Source: Deltaproteobacteria bacterium
Lineage (GTDB): Bacteria > Myxococcota_A > Polyangia > Polyangiales > Ga0077539
Length of the DNA stretch: 8,754 bases
Direction of reading: 5' to 3'
Assembly: GCA_947494865.1 (NCBI GenBank)
Contig: CANMAT010000119.1
Span: 1 to 8,754, forward strand
Part shown: piece by piece, positions 1 to 5,979 of the stretch
Position numbering within the stretch: the first letter of the stretch is position 1
Layout of the letters: the number at the start of each line of letters is the position of its first letter
The notes under the pieces: model-generated
The model's input: only the letters and a program-made list of their open reading frames with translations
Databases searched by the model: none
Told to the model about the DNA's origin: nothing
Position numbers and translations under genes: made by a program

Positions 1-428
1 CCTCGTCGGCGGGCTCGCCGCTCTCGTCGGCCTCCAACGCGGCCATCCCCAGCACCGGCACCCCCAACAACCTCATCGCCGCGTTCTGGGACGACCTCGT
101 CCCCATCTCGGGCATGAACAACGGCGTGCTCACCGCCACCCTGGGCACCGCGCCCACGCGCCGCTTCGTGGTGCAGTGGCGCGACTGGGGCACGTACCTC
201 ACCGCCGGCGCGCAGCTCACCTTCCAGGCGAAGGTGTTCGAAGGCACCGGCGTCGTCGAGGTGCACTACTGCGCGATGACCGCCACCGCCGCCGCGATGA
301 CGCGCGCCTCGGGCTCCGAGGCCACCGTGGGCACCGAAGACGCGACGGGCGCCTTCGGCACGCAGGTCGGCTTCAACACCGCGGGCACCGTGGTCACCGG
401 CATGGGCTACCGCCTCACGCCGCGCTGA
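1..428 (+). CDS. C-terminal part of a secreted beta-sandwich protein (5' truncated)
   Basis: The open frame enters from the left edge (first full codon at base 3) and ends at TGA 426-428, so about 141 C-terminal residues are visible and the true start lies outside the window. The residues are rich in Ser, Thr, Gly and Ala, with alternating hydrophobic stretches (FVVQWRDW, LTFQAKVFEGTG, VVEVHYCAM) and a conserved-looking IAAFWDDL motif near the left end. This pattern resembles the nidogen-like or all-beta domain seen near the C-terminus of many large secreted or lipoprotein-type proteins of myxobacteria. I recognise the style, not a named family, and no catalytic residues are apparent. There is no membrane anchor at the C-terminus, so any export signal would sit in the missing N-terminus. 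The gene is followed by an 87-bp gap and then purE on the same strand; a functional link to purE is not suggested. Confidence 0.75.
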   Translation, partial: SSAGSPLSSASNAAIPSTGTPNNLIAAFWDDLVPISGMNNGVLTATLGTAPTRRFVVQWRDWGTYLTAGAQLTFQAKVFEGTGVVEVHYCAMTATAAAMTRASGSEATVGTEDATGAFGTQVGFNTAGTVVTGMGYRLTPR

Positions 429-487
429 TCCGCCCGCTCCGCGCCCACCTCGCTCGCGTCTCTCCCCCTCCGTTGCCACTTCGTTGA

Positions 488-504
488 CCGCGCCCTCCGC
501 GCGG
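488..504. other. GC hairpin in the gap before purE
   Basis: The 87-bp gap 429-515 holds a perfect 6-bp inverted repeat, CCGCGC / GCGCGG, with a 5-base loop. It has no T-run after it, so it is at best a weak terminator for the upstream gene. A TTGACC hexamer at 484-489 resembles a -35 box, but no convincing -10 follows at 16-18 bases, so a purE promoter here is unproven. Short GC inverted repeats are frequent by chance at this base composition. Confidence 0.2.
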
Positions 505-515
505 ACCTACTCCCT

Positions 516-1028
516 ATGCCTTCCATGAGCACCGAGCAACCGACCGAGCGCCCCCTCGTGGGCATCATCATGGGCAGCACCTCCGACCTCGAGGTGATGT
601 CCCCGGCGCGCGAGATCCTCACGGAGCTCGGCGTCGCCCACGAGGTGCGCGTGGTGTCGGCGCACCGAACCCCCGAGTGGATGTTCGAATACGCCGAGAC
701 CGCCGTGGCGCGCGTACTCGAGGTGATCATCGCGGGCGCGGGGGGCGCGGCTCACCTGCCCGGCATGGTGGCCGCGCGCACCCTTCTCCCGGTGCTCGGC
801 GTGCCCGTGCCGGCCACGCTCCTCAACGGGATGGACGCGCTGCTCTCCATCGTGCAGATGCCGAAGGGAGTGCCCGTGGGCACCCTCGCGATCGGCAAGC
901 CCGGCGCGGCCAACGCGGCGCTCCTCGCGGCGCGCATGCTGGCCACGACGCGCCCCGAGCTCCGCGCGAAGCTCGAGGCGTGGCGCGACGCGCGCACCGC
1001 CGAGGTGCTCGCGAAGACGGTGCTCTAA
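516..1028 (+). CDS. purE: 5-(carboxyamino)imidazole ribonucleotide mutase PurE
   Basis: PurE converts N5-CAIR to CAIR (4-carboxy-AIR) in de novo purine synthesis; in the class I pathway the substrate comes from PurK. The 170-aa product has the normal bacterial length of about 160-175 aa. Family signatures are in order: GIIMGSTSD (residues 16-24, nucleotide-binding loop), VSAHRTP (48-53, with His50 at the position of the E. coli catalytic His45), IIAGAGGAAHLPGM (71-84), SIVQMPKGVPVGTLAIG (111-127) and GAANAALLAA (130-139). Similarity along the whole length to E. coli PurE favours class I. Two ATGs are possible, at 516 and 525 (MSTEQP...), and neither has a clear Shine-Dalgarno sequence. No purK is present in the window, so it must lie elsewhere. 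The TAA stop overlaps by 4 bp the TAG stop of the convergent minus-strand gene. Confidence 0.96.
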   Translation: MPSMSTEQPTERPLVGIIMGSTSDLEVMSPAREILTELGVAHEVRVVSAHRTPEWMFEYAETAVARVLEVIIAGAGGAAHLPGMVAARTLLPVLGVPVPATLLNGMDALLSIVQMPKGVPVGTLAIGKPGAANAALLAARMLATTRPELRAKLEAWRDARTAEVLAKTVL

Positions 1029-1534
1029 GCGGTCTTCACGCGCCAGACGCGCGCGGTGACGTAGGGCTCGTCGCCGGGGCTGTCGTCGTTGGTGCGCGCC
1101 GCGAGGGCCTCCGCCGCGCCGCGATCCTCGAGGAGCCCGAAGGCGTTCACGGGCACCGACGGGGCGTCGCCCGCGAGGGGCGAGTGCCACGGCTCGATGG
1201 GCTCGAACACGTCCCACCCCAAGGGCTCGAGGTCGTCGGCGGGCGGCGCCTCGAGCACGGGCAAGCCCTTCGGGACCCACGGCACCTGCGGCACCACGAA
1301 GACCACCACGTCGAGGTCGGTGAAGCCCATCTTCCGGGCGTCGTCGCGCAGCGCGATGGCATCGTCGAGGTCTTCGAGCACGCCCTCCCCCTCCACGACG
1401 AGGCCCACGTACCGACGCGCCAGGTCTTTGCCCTTGCGCCCCGTGAACGCGAGCCCGTCGAGCGGCGGGCGGTGCACCCCGCGGTACGGCCCCTGCGGCG
1501 CAGGGGCGAGCACGAGCGCTCCGCGGTCGATCAT
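1025..1534 (-). CDS. Unrecognised 169-aa protein coupled to purA
   Basis: I do not recognise this family. The start codon is the ATG at 1534-1532, which overlaps the purA stop (TGA 1533-1531) as ATGA, the usual sign of translational coupling; the same frame stays open further upstream only as a shadow of purA. The protein has no signal peptide, membrane segment or cysteine motif and looks soluble and cytoplasmic. It is acidic and proline-rich in its second half. Visible parts: an N-terminal segment with GLAFTGRKGKDLARRYVG (27-44), a likely helix EDLDDAIALRDDARKMGF (54-71), a hydrophobic strand LDVVVFVVPQVPWVP (74-88), and GWDVFEPIEPWHSPL (106-120). The DVVVFVV strand after an acidic helix could belong to an alpha/beta fold, but that is inference. 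Co-transcription with purA suggests, without proving, a role linked to purine nucleotides or to general growth. Codon use matches the neighbours. Confidence 0.85.
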   Translation of the reverse strand: MIDRGALVLAPAPQGPYRGVHRPPLDGLAFTGRKGKDLARRYVGLVVEGEGVLEDLDDAIALRDDARKMGFTDLDVVVFVVPQVPWVPKGLPVLEAPPADDLEPLGWDVFEPIEPWHSPLAGDAPSVPVNAFGLLEDRGAAEALAARTNDDSPGDEPYVTARVWRVKTA

Positions 1535-2814
1535 CGCGCGAACACCTCGCGGCGAACGATCGTAGCCTCGCGGTCGGCCCCCACCGACACGATCGCCACA
1601 GGGACGCCCACGCGCGCCTCGAGGTCGACGAGGTAGCGCCGCGCGGCGCGCGGGAGGTCCTCCATCGCGCGGGCGGCGGCCACGGTGGAGTCCCAGCCCT
1701 CCCAGTGTTCGAACACCGGCTCGGCGATCGCGAGGTCGTCGATGGGGAGGTCTTCGTAGATGCGCCCGTCGATGCGATACGACACGCACACGGGCACCGC
1801 GTCGAGGCCCGCCAGCACGTCGAGCTTGGTCACCGCGAGGTGCGTGAGGCCGTTCACCCGCGCGGCGTAGCGCAGCGCCGGGAGGTCGAGCCAGCCGCAG
1901 CGGCGCGGGCGCCCCGTGGTGGCGCCGAACTCCTCGCCGATCTCGCGCAGGCGCTCGCCCTCGGGGCCCGTCGCCTCGGTGGGAAACGCCCCGTTGCCCA
2001 CGCGCGTGCAGTACGCCTTCGTGATGCCGAGCACCGTGTCGATCGCCGTCGGGCCGATGCCCGTGCCCGTGCACGCGCCGCCCGCGATGGTGTTCGAACT
2101 CGTCACGAAGGGGTACGTCCCGTGGTCGAGGTCGAGGAGCGCGCCCTGCGCCCCTTCGAAGACCACGCGCTTGTTGGCCCGAATGGCGTGCCACGCCGTC
2201 GTCGAGGCGTCGCCCAGCAGCGGCGCGAGCTCGCGCGCGAGGGGCTCGATCCACGCGAGCGTGCGGGCCATGGTGGGGGCCTCGGCGTCGGTGCCCTTCG
2301 CGCGGGCGGCCCACACGTCGACCAGGGCCTCGATGCTCGCGCGGGCCTCGGGGCGATCGAAGCCCACGAAGTCGCGCAGCGTGACGCCGATGCGCGCGGC
2401 CTTGTCGCTGTAGGTGGGGCCGATGCCGCGCCCCGTGGTGCCGATCGCCCGCGGCCCCGCGTTGGAGGCCCGATCGATGGCCGCCTGAAACGGAAACGTC
2501 ACGTGCGCGCGCCCGCTCACCACGAGGCGCCGACGCACGTCGAGGCCGCGGCCCTCGCAGGTGCGAATCTCGTCGACGAGCACGTCGGGCGAAATCACCA
2601 TGCCCGCGCCGAGCACGCAGCGCACCGTCGGGTGCATCACCCCCGAGGGCAGCAGGTGCGTCACGAGCTTCTGCCCCGCGACGCGGAGCGTGTGCCCCGC
2701 GTTGGCGCCGCCCGCGTAGCGCACGACCATGTCGGCGCGCTCCGCCACAAGGTCGACGACCTTCCCTTTGCCCTCGTCGCCCCATTGGGCGCCCACGACC
2801 ACCAGCGCTGCCAT
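1531..2814 (-). CDS. purA: Adenylosuccinate synthetase PurA
   Basis: PurA joins IMP and aspartate using GTP to give adenylosuccinate, the first committed step from IMP to AMP, in the cytoplasm. The 427-aa product is full length (E. coli about 432). Signatures are in order: QWGDEGKGK (10-18, P-loop-like, with catalytic Asp13), GGANAGHT (35-42, with catalytic His41), AIGTTGRGIGP (123-133, IMP binding), VVFEGAQGALLDLDHGTYP (217-235), VTSSNT (237-242), GATTGRPRR (297-305, Arg-rich aspartate/phosphate loop), VTKLDVL (328-334, guanine recognition) and VSVGADRE (409-416). The ATG at 2814 is chosen because GGAGGA lies 5 bases upstream and the protein then begins exactly where the family does; the frame extends upstream to 2889 without family similarity. 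The unknown 169-aa gene follows with a 4-bp overlap, and the Nudix gene is divergent across 148 bp. Confidence 0.98.
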   Translation of the reverse strand: MAALVVVGAQWGDEGKGKVVDLVAERADMVVRYAGGANAGHTLRVAGQKLVTHLLPSGVMHPTVRCVLGAGMVISPDVLVDEIRTCEGRGLDVRRRLVVSGRAHVTFPFQAAIDRASNAGPRAIGTTGRGIGPTYSDKAARIGVTLRDFVGFDRPEARASIEALVDVWAARAKGTDAEAPTMARTLAWIEPLARELAPLLGDASTTAWHAIRANKRVVFEGAQGALLDLDHGTYPFVTSSNTIAGGACTGTGIGPTAIDTVLGITKAYCTRVGNGAFPTEATGPEGERLREIGEEFGATTGRPRRCGWLDLPALRYAARVNGLTHLAVTKLDVLAGLDAVPVCVSYRIDGRIYEDLPIDDLAIAEPVFEHWEGWDSTVAAARAMEDLPRAARRYLVDLEARVGVPVAIVSVGADREATIVRREVFAR

Positions 2815-2819
2815 CGCGT

Positions 2820-2825
2820 TCCTCC
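2820..2825 (-). promoter_or_regulatory. Ribosome binding site of purA
   Basis: On the minus strand GGAGGA lies 5 bases before the ATG at 2814. It is the strongest Shine-Dalgarno match in the window and decides against the longer frame that starts at 2889. Confidence 0.8.
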
Positions 2826-2860
2826 AGCCCTCTGCCGTGTATTCCTCGTCGCGGCCGCGC

Positions 2861-2866
2861 ATCGTA
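2861..2866 (-). promoter_or_regulatory. Possible -10 box of the purA promoter
   Basis: In the 148-bp divergent gap between purA and the Nudix gene (2815-2962) the minus strand carries TACGAT (also readable as TAGATACGAT with its flank), about 47 bases upstream of the purA ATG. The hexamer at -35 with 17-base spacing (GTGCAA) is poor. The local drop in GC content supports a promoter, but the call rests on the -10 alone. No convincing promoter for the Nudix gene was seen in the rest of the gap, and no purine riboswitch pattern was recognised. Confidence 0.25.
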
Positions 2867-2962
2867 TCTACATTGCCCCCGCGTTGCACGCACTGCGCAG
2901 CGCTACGACGCCTTGCGCTCTGCGCCGCGCGGCGACAAGAATGCGCGCCCCCAGTGGCACCG

Positions 2963-3547
2963 ATGACCGCCTACGACCTCGCGCTGCTCTCCGAACGCCT
3001 GCGCCAGCGCACCGCGAGCGCCCCCGACGAGGGCGCCACGGCCGCCGTGGCCATTCTGCTCCGCGCGCCGACGGAGGGCCGCGAGGCCGAGGTGCTTCTC
3101 ATCGAGCGGGCCGTGCGCGCCGGCGACCCGTGGTCGGGGCACATGGCCTTTCCCGGCGGTCGCCGCGACCCGCGCGACGCCGACGCGCGCGCCACCGCGA
3201 TGCGCGAGACCGTCGAAGAGGTGGGCATCGACCTCGCCGCGCACGCGACCTTTCTCACGCGCCTCGACGACGTGCCGGTGATCGTCCGCGCCCACGGCGA
3301 GAACTTTCGCGTGGCGCCCTTCGTGTTTGCCCTCGACCGCGACGTGAGCCCCACGCTCAACCACGAGGTGGCCGCCACCCTGTGGACGCCGGTAGGCCCC
3401 CTCGCCCGCGGCGAGCGCTCGGGCGTCTACCCCTTTCGGTGGGAGGGCAAAGACCACGCGCTGCCGTGCTACCGCCTCGACGCGCGCGCCGTGTGGGGGC
3501 TCACCTACGTGATGTTTCAGGGCCTCTTCGAAGCCGTGCGGGGCTGA
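2963..3547 (+). CDS. Nudix hydrolase, CoA-pyrophosphatase-like
   Basis: The 194-aa product is a Nudix hydrolase, which splits nucleoside diphosphates linked to another moiety using divalent metal. The Nudix box is the long variant used by the CoA-diphosphatase group (NUDT7/NUDT8, E. coli NudL type): SGHMAFPGGRR (58-68), a D-A-D spacer, then RETVEEVG (81-88) with the metal-binding Glu pair at 85-86. The LLIERAVRAGDPWSGHMAFPGG region upstream (45-66) corresponds to the family motif thought to help CoA recognition. CoA or acyl-CoA (giving 3',5'-ADP and phosphopantetheine) is therefore the likely substrate, but Nudix substrates are hard to predict. The ATG at 2963 places the domain about 26 residues from the N-terminus; an in-frame GTG at 2954 is an alternative, and neither has a clear Shine-Dalgarno. 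The open frame before it runs antisense into purA and is a shadow. It is convergent with larB. Confidence 0.92.
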   Translation: MTAYDLALLSERLRQRTASAPDEGATAAVAILLRAPTEGREAEVLLIERAVRAGDPWSGHMAFPGGRRDPRDADARATAMRETVEEVGIDLAAHATFLTRLDDVPVIVRAHGENFRVAPFVFALDRDVSPTLNHEVAATLWTPVGPLARGERSGVYPFRWEGKDHALPCYRLDARAVWGLTYVMFQGLFEAVRG

Positions 3548-3553
3548 GGGCTC

Positions 3554-3595
3554 CGAATACGGGCCCCGTATTCGTGAATACGGGCCCCGTATTCG
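3554..3595. terminator. Two tandem identical palindromes between convergent genes
   Basis: A 20-base unit occurs twice, at 3555-3574 and 3576-3595, separated by one T, giving a 21-base period. Each unit contains a near-perfect palindrome, GAATACGGG - C - CCCGTATTC (9-bp arms around one base, at 3555-3573 and 3576-3594; in the first copy the arms extend by one more pair from 3554). Because each copy is self-complementary, RNA from either strand can form two short hairpins or one long hairpin with a single central mismatch. The element almost fills the 56-bp gap between the stops of the Nudix gene (3547) and larB (3604). Position favours a bidirectional terminator or transcript stabiliser. There is no T-run, so it is not a classical intrinsic terminator; a dispersed repeat or a protein-binding site are alternatives. 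Confidence 0.55.
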
Positions 3596-3603
3596 GTCGC
3601 GCG

Positions 3604-4365
3604 TCAGTACTTCGACGACGACTGGAGGATGCGCGCCGCCGCGAAGGCCGCGCCGAAGCCGTTGTCGATGTTGCACACGGTGATGCCCGACGCGCAGCTC
3701 GTGAGCATGCACGCGAGCGCCGAGAAGCCCTTGAGCGCCGCGCCGTAGCCCACCGACGTGGGCACCGCGATCACGGGGATGGACACCAGGCCGCCCACCG
3801 CGCTCGGCAGCGCGCCCTCCATGCCGGCGACCACCACGGCGATGCAGCACTCGTCGAAGATGCCGCGCTTGGCGAGCAGGCGGTGCACGCCCGCCACGCC
3901 CACGTCGTAGATGCGCTCGATGGAGACGCCGAGCATGCGCAGCGTCTCGGCGCACTCTTCGGCCACGGGCATGTCGCTCGTGCCCGCGCACACCAGCGCC
4001 ACGGGGCGCGCGCCCAGCGCCGGGATGGGCCGCTGCTCGAGCGTCGCGATGCGCGCGACGGCGTGGTAGCGCACGCCCTCGAGCTCCGACTGCACGGCGG
4101 CGGCCTTGGCGGGGTCGATGCGCGTCATCAGCACGTTCTGCCCCGTGCGGGCGATGGCGCGCGCGATGCCGATCACCTGCTCGGCCGTCTTGCCCTCGGA
4201 GAAGATCACCTCGGGCACGCCCTGGCGGAGCGCCCGGTGATGGTCGACCACCGCGTAGCCCAGGTCTTGAAAGGGGAGATTCTTTAGGGCACCCAGCGCG
4301 TCGTCGACGTCGGTCTTGCCGTCTTGAAGGCTCTCGAGAATGCCGCGGATCTTGTCAGGGTCCAT
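3604..4365 (-). CDS. larB: Nickel-pincer cofactor biosynthesis protein LarB
   Basis: LarB is a cytoplasmic carboxylase/hydrolase that converts nicotinic acid adenine dinucleotide to pyridinium-3,5-biscarboxylic acid mononucleotide, the first step to the nickel-pincer nucleotide cofactor of lactate racemase and related enzymes. The 253-aa length is normal. An N-terminal helical part (1-60, ending PEVIFSEGKT) precedes a PurE-like domain: ALVCAGTSDMPVAEE (123-136), DVGVAGVHRLL (154-164), VVVAGMEGALPSAVGGL (177-193), PVIAVPTSVGYGAALKG (197-213) and MLTSCASGITVCNIDNGFGAA (220-240). Cys224 in the SCASG motif is the likely counterpart of the covalent Cys of characterised LarB. The ATG at 4365 has GAGG a few bases upstream. 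The partners LarC, LarE and LarA are not in the window, so it either works with distant genes or supplies another Ni-pincer enzyme. It is divergent from the esterase across 100 bp, where I see no clear promoter for either gene. Confidence 0.95.
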   Translation of the reverse strand: MDPDKIRGILESLQDGKTDVDDALGALKNLPFQDLGYAVVDHHRALRQGVPEVIFSEGKTAEQVIGIARAIARTGQNVLMTRIDPAKAAAVQSELEGVRYHAVARIATLEQRPIPALGARPVALVCAGTSDMPVAEECAETLRMLGVSIERIYDVGVAGVHRLLAKRGIFDECCIAVVVAGMEGALPSAVGGLVSIPVIAVPTSVGYGAALKGFSALACMLTSCASGITVCNIDNGFGAAFAAARILQSSSKY

Positions 4366-4465
4366 CGTGCCTCACGGTCTAATTCTGGGCCTTCCGAAAC
4401 ACCAGCATGAAAGCGCCACGCGAGGTGTTGACGCAGCGCCTTCCGCGGGTGCAGACACGCGGTCG

Positions 4466-5755
4466 ATGCGCCCGCACCGCTGGATCGTCGCATACTTCGT
4501 CAGCCTCGGATGCACGAGCGCCGCGCCGGGGTCCTCGATCCCCGACGACGCAGCCGGCGACGCGCCCGCGGCCGACGTGGTTGCGTTGATCGACGCGCCC
4601 TCGACCGACGTTGTCGCGGTGCGCGACGCGCCCGCGACCGACGCGCGGGTGATCGCCGATGTGGCGCCCGTCGATGCGCCCCGCGATGGCGCCACCGTCG
4701 ACGCCGCGCCCGACGCTGCGGTCACCACGCTGCGCGTACGCTACGCCGCGCGCGACGGCGCCGTCGCGCTGCGCGGCTCCCTCGCGCCCCTCGGGTGGGA
4801 CCGCGGCGCCCAGCTCCGCCGCGTCTCCGCCGACACCTGGGAGTGGACCTCCACGGACCTCCGCGCGCCCCTCGAGTGGAAGCCCCTCCTCGACGACGTG
4901 ACCTGGTCGCGCGGGCCCAACTATCGCGCGCTGCCGGGCGCCACCGTGGTGGTGTTCCCGCACTTTCTGTCGGGCGTCGGGGCGTTCGCGCGCACCTATC
5001 CGAGCTTCGCCTCGACGGTGCTCGGCAACCGCCGCGGCGTGTGGGTGTACCTCCCGCCGAGCTACGGGGAGAACACCGCGGCGCGCTTCCCCGTGGTGTA
5101 CATGCACGACGGGCAGAACCTCTTCGACCCCCGCGCGGCCTTCGGCGGCGTCGTGTGGAACGCCCACACCGCCATGAACGACGGCGCCGAGTCGGGCGCC
5201 ATCCGCGAGGCCATTCTCGTGGGCGTCGAGAACACCGCGGCGCGCATCGCCGAGTACACCCCCACCGCCGACGCGATGTACGGCGGCGGCGACGGCGACG
5301 CGTACCTTCGCATGCTCGTCGACGAGGTGAAGCCCCTCATCGACGGCGCGTACCGCACCCTCCCCGACCGCGCCAACACGGCCATCGTAGGGTCTTCGCT
5401 GGGCGGTCTCATCTCGGCGTACGCGGGCGTGCGCCGCGCCGACGTGTTCGGCCTCGTGGGCGCCCTGTCGCCCTCCACGTGGTGGAACGACCGCGTGCTC
5501 CTGCGCGAGGTGGCCACCACGCCGATGCGGGCCGCGCGGCCGCTGCGGGTCTACGTCGACAGCGGCGACGGCGGCGCCGCCCGCGACGGCGTCGACGACA
5601 CGCGCGCGCTCGCGGCGACCTACCGCAGCGTAGGGTACGTAGAGGGCGCCACGCTCCGCTACGTGGTGCAGCCGGGCGCGCTGCACAACGAGACGTACTG
5701 GGCCATGCGCCTCCCCGGCGCGCTGGCCTTTCTGCTCGGGCCGCGAGACCCGTAG
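4466..5755 (+). CDS. Lipoprotein esterase, esterase-D/Fes-like alpha/beta hydrolase
   Basis: The 429-aa product is a predicted outer-surface or periplasmic lipoprotein with a putative-esterase (PF00756-type) domain. The N-terminus MRPHRWIVAYFVSLGC is a short lipoprotein signal with lipobox SLGC, making Cys16 the lipidated residue. A low-complexity Asp/Ala/Pro linker spans roughly 22-85 with three 11-residue repeats. Residues about 86-165 look like an all-beta early-set domain, as seen before many such esterases. The catalytic domain (about 188-425) shows VWVYLPPSY (192-200), VVYMHDGQNLF (210-220), the nucleophile elbow VGSSLGG with Ser311 (308-314), a likely acid near YVDSGDG (363-369) and His407 in GALHNET. 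Substrate is unknown: siderophore, carbohydrate-ester and polyester hydrolysis all occur in the family. The ATG at 4466 is chosen because it begins the signal peptide; the frame is open to 4340 but that part overlaps larB and lacks a signal. No close Shine-Dalgarno is seen. Confidence 0.9.
   Translation: MRPHRWIVAYFVSLGCTSAAPGSSIPDDAAGDAPAADVVALIDAPSTDVVAVRDAPATDARVIADVAPVDAPRDGATVDAAPDAAVTTLRVRYAARDGAVALRGSLAPLGWDRGAQLRRVSADTWEWTSTDLRAPLEWKPLLDDVTWSRGPNYRALPGATVVVFPHFLSGVGAFARTYPSFASTVLGNRRGVWVYLPPSYGENTAARFPVVYMHDGQNLFDPRAAFGGVVWNAHTAMNDGAESGAIREAILVGVENTAARIAEYTPTADAMYGGGDGDAYLRMLVDEVKPLIDGAYRTLPDRANTAIVGSSLGGLISAYAGVRRADVFGLVGALSPSTWWNDRVLLREVATTPMRAARPLRVYVDSGDGGAARDGVDDTRALAATYRSVGYVEGATLRYVVQPGALHNETYWAMRLPGALAFLLGPRDP
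4559..4657 (+). repeat. Three 33-bp coding repeats in the lipoprotein linker
   Basis: The linker after the lipobox is made of three diverged 33-bp units (4559-4591, 4592-4624, 4625-4657), translating to DAPAADVVALI, DAPSTDVVAVR and DAPATDARVIA; a looser fourth unit starts at Asp65. All start with GACGCGCCC. This is probably an unstructured spacer that holds the enzyme domain away from the membrane. Such repeats expand and shrink readily. Confidence 0.7.
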
Positions 5756-5796
5756 CGGGTCACGCCTCTGCGCCCGTCGGGGCCGACCAGAGCTCT

Positions 5797-5827
5797 AGCT
5801 TCGCGAAGCTCGACCATAAAAATTTTT
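5797..5827 (+). terminator. Small hairpin followed by an A5T5 block
   Basis: A perfect 14-bp palindrome (AGCTTCGCGAAGCT, 5797-5810) lies about 40 bases after the esterase stop. Twelve bases beyond its stem is AAAAATTTTT (5818-5827), the only A/T run of this length in an otherwise very GC-rich window. A hairpin followed by T residues suggests an intrinsic terminator for the esterase transcript, but the gap between stem and T-run is longer than usual. The A/T block could instead help the promoter downstream. Confidence 0.35.
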
Positions 5828-5849
5828 GGGTCCGATGGGGGTGATCGCC

Positions 5850-5877
5850 TAAAGCCCCTACGGGTTACGACCGATGA
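5850..5877 (+). promoter_or_regulatory. Possible sigma-28 (FliA-type) promoter upstream of the FliL-like gene
   Basis: TAAAGCCC at 5850-5857 and ACCGATGA at 5870-5877 resemble the flagellar sigma-28 consensus TAAAGTTT / GCCGATAA, with 5 of 8 and 6 of 8 matches and a 12-base spacer (consensus 11). It lies about 100 bases before the ATG of a FliL-family gene, which makes the match more interesting than sequence alone would. One extra spacer base and imperfect boxes mean it may be coincidence. Confidence 0.25.
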
Positions 5878-5968
5878 CATGGGTGTAACGGGCAGCAGAC
5901 GCGAGGCGCCACGCTGCCTGTAAACCGCAACCTTCGCGTGACGGCCAGCGAACGCCGCACGCAACAGC

Positions 5969-5972
5969 GAGG
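5969..5972 (+). promoter_or_regulatory. Ribosome binding site deciding the fliL-like start
   Basis: GAGG lies 7 bases before the ATG at 5980. This supports that codon over the in-frame GTG at 5938, which has no such site. Confidence 0.55.
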
Positions 5973-5979
5973 CACCCCG

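Larger units (their letters stand above)
5756..5979. other. Intergenic region between the esterase and fliL-like gene
   Basis: These 224 bases carry no convincing gene. They contain a small hairpin followed by an A5T5 block (5797-5827), a possible sigma-28-type promoter (5850-5877), and an interrupted inverted repeat in which GCCC 5854-5857 and GTTAC 5864-5868 face GTAAC 5885-5889 and GGGC 5890-5893. The last could fold in a leader RNA but matches no riboswitch class that I recognise. A GTG at 5938 extends the downstream frame but is a weaker start than the ATG at 5980. Confidence 0.5.

Noticed and set aside
516..1028. Functional cluster of PurE-fold enzymes (PurE with LarB)
   Set aside because: Both share the PurE fold, but they are about 2.6 kb apart, on opposite strands and in different pathways, so the proximity looks accidental.
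2815..2889. Longer start for purA
   Set aside because: The extra 25 residues have no family similarity and the strong GGAGGA serves the ATG at 2814.
1535..2893. Upstream extension of the 169-aa gene to a 622-residue protein
   Set aside because: The upstream part lies inside purA on the same strand in a different frame and is Arg-rich shadow sequence; the ATG overlapping the purA stop is the natural start.
3554..3595. Start of a CRISPR array
   Set aside because: Only two copies with a one-base gap, and no spacers.
1705..4287. 860-residue open frame on the plus strand
   Set aside because: It is antisense to purA and larB and runs over the Nudix gene in another frame; composition is Arg/Ala/His-rich as expected for a shadow in GC-rich DNA.
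4340..4465. Longer start for the esterase
   Set aside because: It would overlap larB and bury the lipoprotein signal peptide that begins at 4466.
5850..5900. Cyclic-di-GMP or other known riboswitch ahead of the FliL-like gene
   Set aside because: An inverted repeat is present, but the conserved cores of riboswitch classes I know could not be matched.
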